Assembly: GCF_937616625.2 (NCBI RefSeq)
Contig: NC_065570.1
Span: forward strand, 46,119,665-46,183,664
Length of the DNA: 64,000 nt
Source: Mercurialis annua
Taxonomy: Eukaryota; Streptophyta; Magnoliopsida; Malpighiales; Euphorbiaceae
Reading direction: 5' to 3'
The notes under the pieces were generated by a model. It saw only the letters and a list, made by a program, of their open reading frames with translations, ran no database searches and was not told the DNA's origin. Shown in pieces: positions 11,204 to 24,135 of the stretch (the first letter of the stretch is position 1; each line of letters begins with the position of its first letter). The position numbers and the translations under genes were made by a program.

Positions 11204-11506
11204 TGTCACGACCCGATTTCCACTCTGAAACTCGAGCCGAGACTGGCGCTAGGGAATGAGAATGGTTGTTCCAAAACCCGTAGCAAGCCTAAAACCTCTA
11301 TAAATTTTTCGCAAATATAAATCTAGATCGTACTTCGCATACGACCCGTTTTCAGAAAACACAGTTAAAACATTTTCCCGTTTAACGTGGAAATCACATT
11401 CTGAAAATATTCATATAGCGAAATCACATTTTCAGAAATGCTGGTTGAATAACCCTAGTTATTTTGACCCACACGCATTTCTGAGAACCGTGTGGTGGTC
11501 CAGGAC

Positions 11507-12212
11507 TTAGCTCGCGGGTCCAGAGTTTCCTACCCTAGGAAATGTAGTAGTAAGTTCTTCAGGTTTGGTATAATAGTATGGCTGGAGGGGTATGTTGTTC
11601 CTCCTCAACTTATTCTCTATCTGCTTTACGCGCCCTGCCAGATATGCTACAGAATCAGACTTTACCGCCGTGAGTTTCTCGAACTCCGGCCCCAAACCTC
11701 TGACGTACCTACTCGCAACTTCCTCACCATCACGAAGAAGCTCAGGTACTTCTTCGCATATACGCATAAACTCGATAGTGTATGCCTCCACATTCAAATC
11801 TTCTATAGTATACTTGTCCCTATAATTCCTCAGCCTATCTAAACTTTGGTTCTCCTGCATCTCCCACTCGCTCACGTATTCCCACTACGGACTCAGCGAG
11901 TGTCTTATTTGTTGTTGAACCCTCCTTAGATGGTCCACCTCAGCTAAGAACTCTTTTACCTTAAATCCTAGATAAGCTGATGTAGCTGTCGATTCAGATA
12001 CAGAGCTATGGCTATTTCAGTACTATTTATGTCTTTATTCAAAATTCTCTCTAATTCCTCCACTCCAATAGCATCCTCCCATATGTCCATGTCCCATGCT
12101 GACGTTGAGTCAACAGCCTCATGGGAACAGATGTGTCAGATATAACAGGCAAACCTGGTACATTATGTGGATCAGACCCCACATGCAAATGAGCTCTATT
12201 AGGCGCAGACAT
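11507..12212 (-). pseudogene. gag remnant of element A
   Basis: A Met at 12212 opens MSAPNRAHLHVGSDPHNVPG. Frame breaks follow, then an open stretch 11875-11507 carries YTIEDLNVEAYTIEFMRICE and VASRYVRGLGPEFEKL, the second matching the RYVKGLGAEF motif of the gag proteins of elements C and E. No zinc knuckle or pol follows; the sequence joins LTR at about 11507. Confidence 0.7.
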
Positions 12213-12739
12213 ACTGAAACACATGAAATTTGAGCGTAAGTACAGTATGTAATGGTTATAGAAAAATCATATTTTCATATAACAGGGATCAACTATTAAC
12301 TTATATAAAAACACATAACAATCACACACAATTCAGAGAAAATCTAACTATTTTCTCGAACAAAAATTCAGAGGAAATCTCCGCTTTGTCCTGTATTCAA
12401 ACAAAACCATTCTCCTCGAATACTGGTCATCTGTTCTGACCATTCCGCTCCATGATTGTAACATGTTTCCAACTTAGAAACATCTCACATGTTACACTAG
12501 TTATAACGTGTCTCGAACACAAGAAAAACTCATATGTTCCTGATCAAAACATCAGTACATACTACACACAGGTATAGTTGCTATCTATAGCTGAATGTAT
12601 TCAATAACTGACAACTGATCAAGACATGACTTGAATCCTATGCTGCTGCAATAGTTTACTAGGAATTCTTATGACTTCTAATACCTTTGCCTAACATATA
12701 TCAGCAGCAATACTTCAGACATTCAAGTCCTAAAACATT

Positions 12740-12751
12740 GCTCTGATACCA
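12740..12751 (-). other. Primer-binding site of element A (initiator Met tRNA)
   Basis: GCTCTGATACCA on the plus strand is the complement of TGGTATCAGAGC, the plant initiator-methionine tRNA primer site. It lies four bases from the LTR end at 12756 and fixes the element's orientation as minus. Confidence 0.85.
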
Positions 12752-13240
12752 CCTTTGTCACGACCCGATTTCCACCCTGAAACTCGAGCCGAGAGCGACG
12801 ATAGGGAATGGGAATGGTTGTTCCGAAACCCGTAGCAAGCCTAAAACCTCTATGAATTTTTCGCAAATATAAATCTAGATCGTACTTCGCATACGACCCG
12901 TTTTCAGAAAACACCGTTAAAACATTTTCCCGTTTAACGTGGAAATCACATTCTAAAAATATTAATATAGCAAAATACATTTTCAGAAATGCTGGTTGAA
13001 TAACCCTAGTTATTCTGACCCGCACGCATTTTTGAGAACCGGTGCGGTGGTCCAGGGACTTAGCTCATGTGCCTTGCCTCACAGGCAGCCCTGTATCAAA
13101 CCACGCATCCGAACAATATATTTAATAAAATATATCGAACACTTTTTCTTTCAAAGCGTTATATCAAACATATTTAAAACATGCACAGCAGGCACACAAA
13201 CGTAAGGCTAGCTAAACTATACACAGTGTCTTTGCAGAGC

Positions 13241-13386
13241 TGTCACTACCCAAATTATTGAGCTGCAACCGGCGCTAGGGAATGGGAGTGGTAGCTCCAA
13301 AACCCGTAGCAAGCCTAAATTACTAAAAACTTTTTCTCAAATAATACAACAAAATATACATCAATGGAAGCAAACATATATATATA

Positions 13387-13430
<44 letters not shown>

Positions 13431-15006
13431 AATATTTACACTAGATATTCTGATATCCACGTGGGCTCTAGTTACTGTACCGCGTACAAACTAGCCTCAA
13501 GGGATTATGTACATACCAGTATATCATAAACATATCACCGACATCTGGTGCCGTGAACAAAACATATCGTACGTAGCCTACAAAAATATATAAACAAAGA
13601 CAACAAGTAAAACGTAAAACCAAAATGTACAGCTGTCAAGGCTACGACTCTGTCGACACAGGACCACTACTGCAGCGCTACGGAAGTCTAGAAACTATAC
13701 ATGTGCAGCTGACTTCCGGATCCCTAAAATGACCTCTAGCTAGGTCCAGACACTAAGCACCTGAAAATGTTTAAACACAACAGGGTCAGACTATGCTGAG
13801 TGAGTTTGCAATTACTAACAGTATTATAAAAATAACATCGCATTTCAAATAAAAGCTGTAATACAAAAATACATATATACAAGTATTTGATCCGTTCGAA
13901 ACTAAAATCCTGAAACTTAACATGACTTACGAATATTCAAATCAAACTGATCCAAATGGTCCGCCCGGGAGTAACTCAACCACGTCAGCCGCAACCAACC
14001 TCTTAATCCCAAATTGGGGACCTCCGGATAACACAACCGAGCTCAACCCACCGGATACGGGGCTCATTTTACATTAACCGAGTTCACTCTCGTGTCCACA
14101 TTCTTATACATCCAACTTCCATATTCATATCATACATATATATATGAAATCGTTTCACATGGTCTAAATATGCTAGACTGACTCAATACTGGTGATCACA
14201 CAGCCTATTGACACCCAATAGTTAGCTAGTTTCTTTAAATCGCATACTAATTTTTCATACTCGAAATTTGATAAAAACATATAACATTTCAGTAAATCAT
14301 ATATATAATGCAATGCGTTTAAATTTTATTTATATATAAAATATAATATCAAATAACTTAGATAAATAATACACGAAAGTAAAGTGCAACTCACAGTGAC
14401 CGCTATCCAATCTATAATGTGGTCGATGTGGTAATATGCCCGCGCTAACCCACGTTTGTCGACCTCACCGTTCGCTGACACGTCCGATACATATTAATTA
14501 ACTCTTTATAGTTAGACGTGAATTTTATATTTATATGCATAAATACTTTTAAATCCTAGGTTTTAGGTTAATTAAACTTCATTTCTGGTATATTCGTAAA
14601 CTAGATACTCCTTTATCGTATGCACGACATATCGAACTCCATTTCCCGTACTCAAAGATTGTATAGTTTTCTTAACATTTTCTTACTATCGTTAATTCTT
14701 AAAAACGTTGTGTTAATCTCGAAATCTTAAATTACCGGGGTCCTTAATTCAACTTTAGGGTCTAATAATCGTAAATTTCGAAATCTAGGTCGAATAGAGC
14801 AAAAGGCCCACTTTGGTCCCCTTGGTCCCAATTCAACTTTTAAATTAAAATATATTATTAAATTCCTTGCGATAATCCTTCTGAAACCGACCTACTAAGA
14901 TTTTATTTATCTTAATTTCTCGGAAAATTTTCCGATATCGCCACTGTGGCGACTCAAAACTGGACACGTGGCCCAATTAAATAATTTGATCTTTTGGGGT
15001 ATTACA
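13241..15006 (-). repeat. Solo LTR B, 1766 bp, with 5-bp target duplication
   Basis: It starts TGTCACTACCC and ends GGGGTATTACA, so it is in minus orientation. AGAGC precedes it (13236-13240) and follows it (15007-15011), a perfect 5-bp target duplication. This indicates insertion of a whole element followed by LTR-LTR recombination. It contains a long TA-rich dinucleotide run at about 13377-13435. Its start is related to the LTR fragment at 24136. Confidence 0.85.
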
Positions 15007-16087
15007 AGAGCAAAGACACGAAGCTTGGCCTACCCGTAGGGGACACCATAAAACACCATACACCTATTAAGTAGCCACCTAATAGAGTTAGACAAAGTCA
15101 GGTTCCTATTAAAGTATGTTAACAGAGGAACCCTGGCGTGGCCACTAGCATATTACACCTATATACATTATTGCAACATCTAAGAGTTTAAAGTGTTATT
15201 TACATAACAACAAGATAAGCTTCCCTGATGGAAAAGGGTGGAAGCTCGACCAGACCCGATAGCTAGATACATGAATATGATAAACAACAACAGAGTCAGA
15301 AATATAAATGTTTCTGAGTGAGTAGATAGGTTTACAATTAAATACCAAAATCGCATATAGACAAAATATCGGTATATTTAAAAATATTACCAGTCCTCGA
15401 TCCAAATGAAACCCTAGTCCTGTTATGTTATAATGCTATCATATATAATGCATATGCTCAACTCTTGTTTAATACAGGATGAGCTGTATACCTAAGTATT
15501 ACAGGCATCTTAACTCTGTATAGGGTTGCTGGGCCGGAACTTAAGTCACTGCCACCTCAGGACTACCTGATAGGTTTAAGCCGCTTTGCAAGCATCTGGC
15601 TTAACCTAATCTCAGTGTGTATGCTTATAATATTTACCTCTCATCTAGTTCATTAACACCGGTGATCACACAGTCCTATTGTTGCCCAATAAATAGCTCG
15701 TTTCAGTGGATCTTCCTTGGCTAAGTTTCATACTTAGTGCAATTTATGGATTTAAAACAATTGAATACTAATATTCAAAAGTAAACAAATAAACTCACAG
15801 ACACCGCTAGGTCTGGAACTTAATCTGGTGGTTGAGGTCAGACTGCTGGCTAGCTGGTCGGACTAAACACACAAAGCAAACAGGATAAACACATCAATAT
15901 ATGTTTCCTATAAAAAGTTCTAGGTCCATAAACCCAATTCTAGGTCAAACATATAATCATGAAAACACGTAACACTTATGGTCTCTTTTCTTTTCAAACT
16001 ATATTATAAATTCTCGTTTTGAGAAAACGTTCAAACTTCTCTCTAGAACTTATTTTAGGTATCACAATACCTAAAGAAACCATTTAT

Positions 16088-18895
16088 TGTAACACCCCGT
16101 GTTTTTCTGACTTGCTCCGTTAAGCCTAAACGGTACCTTGGGTTCGTTTGAGTGGTTCGACCACTTAGAATTGTGATTCGAAAGTTCTAAACCTTTTAAA
16201 ATGTGTTTTTAGATGTATTATGAGTAGTCTCGGAGTTTGGAACGTTTTCGATTTCAATTTCAAAATCTCAATTTTTCATCGGAGGCAGTAGCATTTCGCG
16301 GGCGCGACATGCCTGGATCGCGGGCGTGATTCATGTATCGCGGGCGCGACGCGTGCACTGTTCTGTTCGCTGATTTTCTATAAATACAACCTTAACTTGA
16401 CCCTATCAGATTTTAAACACTTTTAACTTCTCTAAAAACCCTAATTCGGCTGAGGCTCTATCTTAAGTCAGTCCTCCATCCTTGTCCTTCAATTTTAATC
16501 TTTGGTAAGTGTTCTAACTTGGTTCTATGATTAAATCCATTAGTTTATGATTCGTGCTCAATCCTTTTTCCACTTTCTCAATCTCTAGGCTGATTTTGGA
16601 TCTATATTTCTGGATTTTCTCTTGTTGATTGTTCTTAATCTACTTCAAGAGGTATGTAATCCTAATTCTCTTGTTATGGATGCGTAGAGATTGCTAGGTT
16701 GATGTTTGTATCAATACCTTGGGTGATTTGGATTGTTATGATGATTTATTATGTTTTATATAATCTAGAATTTATTAAATCAATGCTGTTTTGATCTCAG
16801 ATCGTTTTACATTGGGTGATATGGATTTATTGTTTTATTTGAAAAGTATATCAATTGGTTCGTGTTTTGGGTTATAAAAATCTGTTTTGAAACATTATTC
16901 AAATTCTGGAAATATATAAAGGATGGATCTTAGGTTGTTAGATGCCTAACAATACTATGGGTGGTTTGGAGGAATCATTTAAATGGAATAAGATATCATT
17001 TGACAAATATTTTGGATAAAAATTCTGTTTTGGTTTAATAACTAAAAGCTGGAAATTTCTTTTTAATGTTAATATGGTTGTTATTCAACAACTAATACAT
17101 TGGGTGATTTGTAGTAATTATGTAAGGTTAAATCATGTGTTAATTGAGGTTTTCTAAAGGGTTAAATCGTTGTTTTGATTTGATAATTTTGCTGGAAATT
17201 ATTTACAAAGAATGATTTAAACATTTTAAAGGGTTACCTTGATATGTTATGATTAATGAATTTAATTAATGGTTATGGTTTTGTAAATGCCTACCTAGGG
17301 TGGTTTTAATCATGTTACTAAGGGCTGGAAATTGTTTATAAAATGGTTTAAACTTATTAAAAGGATGTTAGTTTTATATTAAGTTGTGGTTTAACTTTGA
17401 TTAAACTATATAAGGCATATAAGGTATTTTATGGTATGTAAGGTTTTGATTGAACTATTTTAATTTCAATTTGATACTTGATAGGTGTTTTGAATCTTAT
17501 GATCCTATTTAAGGTGATGTATTTAAGTTGTATGTACTTTGGGTGTTACTTGCCAAGTGTTGGCAAGATAAATGGCTTTGTTGTTTTCTATGTTTCTTGG
17601 CATTATTTAAGTAAAGGAATGAGTTCTTATTTAAAATGACTTTGGTTTTATTTAAGGATTGATTTAAGACTTTGGTTTTAACTTTGGTTTATGGTTGGAT
17701 CGGGTTAGACGTGGTCCCCGACATGTGATGTTGAGCTAGACTGCAGTTAATGCCAACACACTACTTTGAGAAATCTTTTGATAAAAGTATTTATGTTATG
17801 AAAGGACTTTAGTTTTGTTTGAAAGATAAGAACTCACCTAAGTTTAATTTGCCTAACTTTTTATTTGGTTGGAATGGAATACTTTGGATACACTTTAGCT
17901 GTACTTGATTTACATTGAGTGATTCTTTGGTTGTGTTTTGAAATGCTAGTCCTATGTGGAGTCTAGTATTCTTAGAGTTAGGGGTTGTTCGGATTTTAAC
18001 TTGCATAATATTTTAGACCCGTCGACTGCTCGTGCTTCGGAGTCTACGCAGGGTTAGCTGTTTGCCAAGATTCACGTGGATAAGCAAACAATGAGTTTAT
18101 AGTATTATTTACCGCTTTATTAAGTACCACACATTATTTTAATATATCAAATGTTTATGAACTGTTTTAAGGATTATGGATCTGGATTGAAACGAGCTAC
18201 TCGATAGGCTTGCATCGAGACTGCGTGCACCGATAAGTATTTTGGGATTGGCTGATCAATGTCTGGCCTACTTTGGGAATCGATGAGGATTTGTTCCCAT
18301 ATACTTTGGATAATACTTTGGGTTAAATACTTTGGGATTTCATTTCAATACTGTTTTCCATAATCAAATATATATTAGTATAAAAGGATTAGTTTTAAGG
18401 GTTTTAAACTTAATAAATGTAAATAGCATTATAAACTCATCTCAGTATATCTGACCCCGTTGTTTTCCCAATTTTTCCAGACTTGTGATTTTGAGAGCGT
18501 TGGTCATCTCTGATCTTTTGATTCCTCGGAGGTCTTTTATGTTATTAGACTAGTCAACTGTTTTATTTCTTAGACCGCAGTAGAACTAGTTGTCTCTATT
18601 ATATTACTTTGGTTTGTCATAGTGGTACGACTTTTATATTAATATACTTTGGCATGTTACATTGGATTATTTATATATAAGGCATGTTTCATAGTTTCGA
18701 ATGCTATCAAATAATTATATTAGAACTGCTATATAATTTGTTAGACTTAGGCTGAAGTCTCGGTTGCCCCCGAGCATTGTTTTTTTTTGCAAGTTTATAT
18801 TGTATGTATGTTATCCACGAGGCTTGCTACGGGTTTTGGTACAACCATACCCATACCCTAGCGCCGGTCGCGATCCATGAAATTGGGTCGTGACA
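16088..18895 (+). repeat. 5' LTR of element C
   Basis: It begins TGTAACACCCCG and ends GGGTCGTGACA, 2808 bp. It shares blocks with the 3' LTR of element E, for example GTTAGCTGTTTGCC near the chromosome-like GTCGACTGCTCGTG stretch, and the end CGCGATCCATGAAATTGGGT. Near 16296-16350 it holds three copies of TCGCGGGCGYGAY. Confidence 0.85.
16296..16350. repeat. Short array of TCGCGGGCGCGAC in the LTR of element C
   Basis: Copies start at 16296, 16318 and 16338 (spacing 22 and 20 bp). The motif is GC-rich and contains TCGCG...CGCGA dyads, in sharp contrast to the AT-rich LTR around it. LTRs of the related elements E and F carry a different palindromic motif in a comparable place. Confidence 0.7.
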
Positions 18896-18899
18896 AAGT

Positions 18900-18911
18900 T
18901 GGTATCAGAGC
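18900..18911 (+). other. Primer-binding site of element C
   Basis: TGGTATCAGAGC matches the complement of the plant initiator-Met tRNA 3' end, four bases after the LTR end. Confidence 0.9.
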
Positions 18912-19250
18912 TTTAGTTTCGAACGAAGGCCAAATTTTTGCATGTTATGTGTTACCGCTTTAAGGCATGTTATATGTGGTGATGTCTTAGGATCTACTGC
19001 GGAATTTAGGATTCAAGTCTTGTCTTTTGAAACGTCATCATTTGTTTTCAAAAACTTTCTACCTTCACCTTTAGGAGTGTTTTGTGTCGGTCTTATTGTT
19101 GTTGATGTTTTACTTTGAAAAGTTTATGCTTTATTCGAGTTATTTATCGTTATTACTTTGGGTGAATTGTTAGCTTTTGTGCTTTATTTAAGATATACTT
19201 CGGGTGTTGCCTTGTGGCTTTTGTTAAAGGTTGTTGTTTCATTCTTAGGA

Positions 19251-20514
19251 ATGAATACTCGTGGGCGTGCTGCAGCTCAGGATAATGCTGAGGCTGATGA
19301 TGCTATATCAATTGAGGTAGATGAGCATGAACCGGTAGTTCAAGCTGGCAGAGGACGTGCAGGCGCAGGTCAGGCTGGCCGAGGCCAAGCGGGCAAAGAT
19401 CAGGCCGGCAGAGGACGGGCTGGCAGAGGTCAGGCCGCTGGAGGCAGAGGTAGGGGACGTGGTGGTGCAGTCATCCAGGCACCAGGTGTACGACAGGATC
19501 CTATGGAACCTTCAACTTTGCTACTTTTCTGTCTGGGATCACTGCACTCCAGGATAATCAAGCGCAACTGCTAGCGGGACAGATCGCCATGCAGAACTAG
19601 TATGCTATGTTGGGACAGATTGTACGACAGCAGGTACCACAGGCTGGTGGTGTTGCGGTTGGTGGTGCCGGAATTGCTGACAGGGATTTGGTGTTGGCTT
19701 ATTCGAGGCTGAAGCCGACTGAGTTTGCGGGCGACGGTGATGCCCTAGACTTTCTGGAGGAGGCTAAGCTGAATGCTAAGAGATTGCAGGCTTCTGAGAG
19801 GCAGACAATTATGCTAGTGGAGATGTCCTTGAAGGGTTCTGCAAACGACTGGTTTCGCAGGGAAATTCGTACTGATATGGCTACTATTTCTTGGGCAGAG
19901 TTTGTGACTAGATTCAGAGATTTCTACTTGCCTTTTTCAGTGACAGAAGGTCACCGTGACAGATTACTAGTTTTGAACAGAGGAGATAGGTCGGTACATG
20001 AGTATACGACTGAGTTTGTGAGGCTGAGTCGCTTTGCCCCGGATCTGTAGAATTAACAGCAGAGGGTGAACGACAGGTACGTGAAAGGTTTAGGCGCTGA
20101 GTTTGTGAGTCTTTTGACTGAGACGCACAAGGATTTTACTATTGTGGTGGATAGTGCTCGTCGGATGGAGAGTACTTTACTGCACTTTGGTAAGATGCCT
20201 GAAACCAAGAGGGCAGGCGATGTTGTTCAGAGTGGTGGGCAGCAAAGTGGTAGCAGCAGCTATCACTCCAAGTCTTCCCAGTACAAGAGTAAGAAAGGGG
20301 GTGATCAAAGGGGTATCAGCCGTATTCCCACAGTTCTAGTTACAGTGGTGGTAGCCGTAGTTTTTGGCGTGGTACCAGTGGAGCATCTAGTGTTCCTTTT
20401 TGTCAAAACTGCAGGTACATACACTTTGGAGTTTGTACGATAACACCAGGTAGTTGTTATGCTTGTGGCCAACCGGGCCATTTTGCGAGAGAGTGTCCGG
20501 CATCTGGGCAGCAT
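19251..20514 (+). pseudogene. gag pseudogene of element C
   Basis: The start MNTRGRAAAQ is shared with element E. A Gly/Arg/Ala-rich tail follows (repeats of AGRGRAG type), then the gag core at 19607-20050 (FAGDGDALDFLEEAKLNAKR, LKGSANDWFRREIR, VTRFRDFYLPFSVTEG). After an in-frame TAG at about 20048 it continues NDRYVKGLGAEF. A CCHC zinc knuckle ([14 protein letters not shown]) lies at 20455-20496. At least one frameshift near 19560 and another near 20330 break the frame. Gag would form the virus-like particle and bind the element's RNA. Confidence 0.85.
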
Positions 20515-23500
20515 GTGTCATCGGCTAGTGTTGCTCCGCCGTCTTTTCAGCAGCAGAGGACTGCTTTTACTCCTTCGGCAGGGTATTCTCAACCTGCCGC
20601 TTCGTTTGGTGGCCAGCGGGGCCATGGTTCAGGAGGACGTGGCTTTGGTGGCCGTGGTAACGATGGTAGAGATTCGGATAGTTTCAGTTCTGCTCAGGCA
20701 CCGCAGCAGGGACAAGGTCAGGCTAGAGTGTTTGCTTTGACTCCTCAGGATGCTCGTGTATCAAACGCCGTTGTGCAAGGTACAATCCCGATTTCTTTAG
20801 TAGATGCAGTGGTTTTGTTTGATGCGGGTGCAGCTCACTTTTTTGTTTCTTCGAGTTTTGCTGCTAAGTTGAGTGTGACACCATCTAGGTTGTTAGAGCC
20901 GTTATCTGTATCTACACCTTTGTCTGATTTTGTTGTTGTGGATGTGGTTTATCCGTCTTGTTCTGTGATTATATATGGTAGGGATCTCAGAGCTGATTTG
21001 ATTGTACTTGATGTGTTATCTTTTGATGTTATCTTGGGGATGGATTGGCTTTCACGCCATTTTGCTTCTATCGACTGTCGAGGAAAGTCGGTTGTGTTTG
21101 GGATTCCTGGTGATGTACCTTTTTCTTTCCAAGGGGAGAAGGAGGAGATACCTAAGAATCTCATTTCGGCGATCAAGGCCAAGTGCATGATGGGCAAAGG
21201 TTGCGAGGGTTTCTTAGCGGTGGTTCCTGACTTAGAGACTGTCAGTAGTGATGTGCATAGTGTTTTGATAGTGACTGAGTTCACTGATGTGTTTCCAGAG
21301 GAGTTACCTGGATTACCACCTGATCATGATACTGAGTTCTGTATCGATGTTACTCCTGGAAGAGCTCCTATTTCGATACCTGCGTATCGGATGGCTCCTG
21401 CAGAGCTGAAAGAGTTGAAAGAACAGTTACAAGAATTGCTGGATAGTGGTTTTATCAGACCGAGTACTTCTCCGTGGGGTGCTCCTATGTTGTTTGTCAA
21501 GAATAAGGATGGTTCCTTTCGGCTTTATATTGACTATAGACAGCTGAACAAGGATACTGTCAAGAACAAATACCCTCTTCCTCGCATTGATGATTTGTTT
21601 GACCCGTTGCAAGGTGCTAAGTGTTTTTCAAAAATTGACTTGAGATCCGGGTATCATCAACTTCGGATTCGGGACATCGATGTGCCTAAGACTGCTTTCA
21701 GAACGCGTTATGAGCATTTCGAGTTTTTGGTCATGTCGTTTGGGTTGACTAACGCACCAACAACATTTATGGATATGATGAATCGGGTATTCAAGCCGTT
21801 TCTAGGTCAGTTTGTTATTGTGTTTATTGATGACATACTGATTTACTCTCGGAGTGAGGAGGAGCATGCTTTCCACTTGAAGACGATACTACAGACTTTA
21901 CGTGAGCATCAGCTGTATGCTAAGTTCTCGAAGTGTGAATTCTAGTTGGATCAAGTTACCTTCTTAGGACATGTGGTGTCGAAGGATGGGATCAAGGTTG
22001 ATCCGAAGAAAATTGAGGCGGTTATGGATTGGCAGAGGCCGAGGTCAGTTACCGAGATCAGAAGTTTTCTTGGGTTAGCTGGCTACTATCGTCGGTTCGT
22101 GCAGGATTTCTCCAGAATATATGCACCGTTGACTAAACTGACACAGAAGGGTGTTAAGTTTGAGTGGACTGACAAGTGCGAGTCGAGCTTTGAGAAGCTC
22201 AAAGAGATTTTGACTATAGCTCCTATTTTGGCTTTTCCATCTAGCATTGAGGGGTTCACTGTGTATTGTGATGCTTCTCGTATTGGCTGGGTTGCGTTCT
22301 GATGCAACATGGTAAGGTGATTGCCTATGCTTCTCGCCAGCTGAAGAAGCATGAGGTGAATTATCTTACTCATGATCTGGAGTTGGCAGCTGTGGTTTTT
22401 GCTTGCAAGATTTGGAGGCACTATTTGCACGGTGCGACTTGCGAGATCTTTACTGATCATAAGAGTCTGAAGTACATCTTTGATCAGCGCAAGTTGAATC
22501 TGAGGCAGCAGAGGTGGTTGGAGTTGCTGAAAGACTACGATTGCTCTATTAAGTACCATCCGGGTAAGGCTAATATGGTAGCCGATGCGCTGAGTCGCAA
22601 ATCTTCGGGCAGTTTGGCCCATATTTCTAGAGGTTGGGCGGACACCCATGGTTCGTGAGTGGCAGAGTTTGTTAGCTTCGGGATTCGGTTTTCAGGTTTC
22701 GCAGAGAGGTTGTTTGTTGGCACAGTTGCAAGTGCAACCGATTTTGATTGATAGGATCAAAGCTTCACAAGCTGAGGATCCGCAATTGAAACGGATTATG
22801 GATGAGATCCATTTGGATGGGGATTCTGAGTTTGTTCTAGCGGATGGAGTTCTCAGGTACAGTTCTCGACTGTGTGCTCCATATTCGGATGGTTTGAGAG
22901 ACCAGTTTCTGGAGGAAGCACACAAGTCAGCTTACAGTGTTCATCTGGGTTCTACCAAGATGTATCATAATCTCAAGGGTACGTACTGGTGGAGCGGAAT
23001 GAAAAAGGATGTTGCGGAGTTTGTGTCTAAGTGTTTGACTTGCCAGCAAGTAAAGTTGGAACATCAGAGACCGTTTGGATATCTACAGCCGCTACCTATT
23101 CTAGAGTGGAAATGGGAGCGTATCGCTATGGATTTCGTGGTTGGGTTGCCACGTACCCGACAGGGGTATGATTCGATTTGGGTGATTGTTGACCGTTTGA
23201 CCAAGTCAACTCACTTCTTACCGATCAAGGTTACTTATCAGGCTTTGAAGTTGGCACAGTTGTACATTGATCGGATTGTTAGTTTCCATGGTGTACCAGT
23301 GTCGATAGTTTCAGACAGAGGTTTAATTTTCACCTCTCGTTTTTGGAAGGCATTGCAGGAATCTTTGGGTTTGAGGTTGGATTTCAGTACTGCATTTCAT
23401 CCTCAGACTGACGGTCAGTCTGAGAGGACGATTCAGACTTTGGAGGACATGCTCAGGTTGTGTGTTCTGGATTTTCAGGGTAACTCGGATACTCAATTCC

Positions 23501-24135
23501 CCTTGATTGAGTTTTCCTATAACAACAGTTATCACGCTAGTATCGAGATGGCACCTTATGAGGCTTTGTATGGGCGCAAGTGTCGATCTCCTATCGGTTG
23601 GGAAGAGGTCGGCGAGCGTAAACTTTCTGGAGCTGAGATCATCCAGATTACCTCTGAGAAGGTACCTTTGATCAAGAGTAGGCTTGAGACTGCATTTAGT
23701 CGGCACAAAAGTTATGCTGATCTTAATCGGAAGGATTTTGAGTTTCAGGTTGACGACTACGTATTGCTTTGGTTTTATATGAAAGGCGTTGTGCGTTTTG
23801 GTGTTAAGGGGAAGTTAGCACCGAGGTTCATTGGTCCGTATGAGATTACGGAGAGAGTTGGAGCAGTTGCTTATCGTTTGGCGTTGCCACCATACATGTC
23901 TTTGGTGCATCCAGTGTTCCATATTTCGATGTTGCGGAAGTGCGTTTCTGATCCTTCTCAAGGGATTATACCACAGAGTGTTGAGATTGGCCAAGAGCTA
24001 TCTTATGAGGAGCAGCCTGTTAAGATTGTCAATACGCAGGTGCGTAAGTTGCGGAACAAGGAAATTCCGATGGTCAAGGTTTAATGGCGGAATCACTCTG
24101 TAGAAGAGTGCACTTGGGAGACGGAGTCCGACATT
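20515..24135 (+). pseudogene. pol pseudogene of element C (PR-RT-RH-IN-chromodomain)
   Basis: Protease: [17 protein letters not shown] near 20810, with D-A-G in place of the usual D-T/S-G. Reverse transcriptase: [20 protein letters not shown], then [10 protein letters not shown] at about 21819-21848. RNase H: YCDASRIG, then [11 protein letters not shown]. Integrase: an HHCC zinc domain (HLGSTKMYHNLKG, CLTCQQVK) and the D,D-E core (AMDFVVGLPRTRQG, IVSDRGLIFTSRFWK, TDGQSERTIQTLEDML). The C-terminal domain ends EECTWETESD, the start of a chromodomain. Defects: a TGG to TAG stop at about 21944, a 1-bp deletion near 22285 in RNase H, a frameshift near 22640, a small deletion near 23770 and a stop at 24082. 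Chromodomains of this group guide integration towards heterochromatin. Confidence 0.9.

Larger units (their letters stand above)
11204..16087 (-). mobile_element. Element A: minus-strand Ty3/gypsy element, interrupted
   Basis: Its left (3') LTR fragment begins TGTCACGACCCGATTTCC at 11204 and runs to about 11511, where it joins gag directly. The right (5') LTR begins with the same sequence at 12756, immediately after a minus-strand primer-binding site. That LTR continues to 13240, is split by solo LTR B, resumes at 15012 and stops at 16087 where element C begins. Between the LTRs only a gag remnant remains, so pol has been lost. Assignment of 15012-16087 to this LTR rests on the target duplication around B. 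Confidence 0.65.
16088..24135 (+). mobile_element. Element C: Tekay/Del-type chromovirus, 3' end missing
   Basis: A 2808-bp 5' LTR, initiator-Met primer site, gag with zinc knuckle, and protease, reverse transcriptase, RNase H, integrase and partial chromodomain follow in the Ty3/gypsy order. The C-terminal CTWETE motif, where a chromodomain is expected, and long LTRs suggest the Tekay (Del) lineage. The element stops inside the chromodomain at 24135, where an unrelated LTR begins, so it has no 3' LTR in the window. Stops and frameshifts in gag and pol make it non-functional. Confidence 0.85.

Noticed and set aside
12996..13205. ORF in the LTR of element A
   Set aside because: It is part of the LTR and repeated in part at 11460-11510; no protein motif.
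20515..21945. Intact protease-reverse transcriptase gene
   Set aside because: It is a long open frame, but it lacks the upstream gag frame, ends at a TGG to TAG stop in the middle of reverse transcriptase and has no separate start context.
22086..22649. Minus-strand 187-residue ORF in element C
   Set aside because: It is the shadow of the RNase H and integrase-linker frames on the plus strand and has no recognisable motif.
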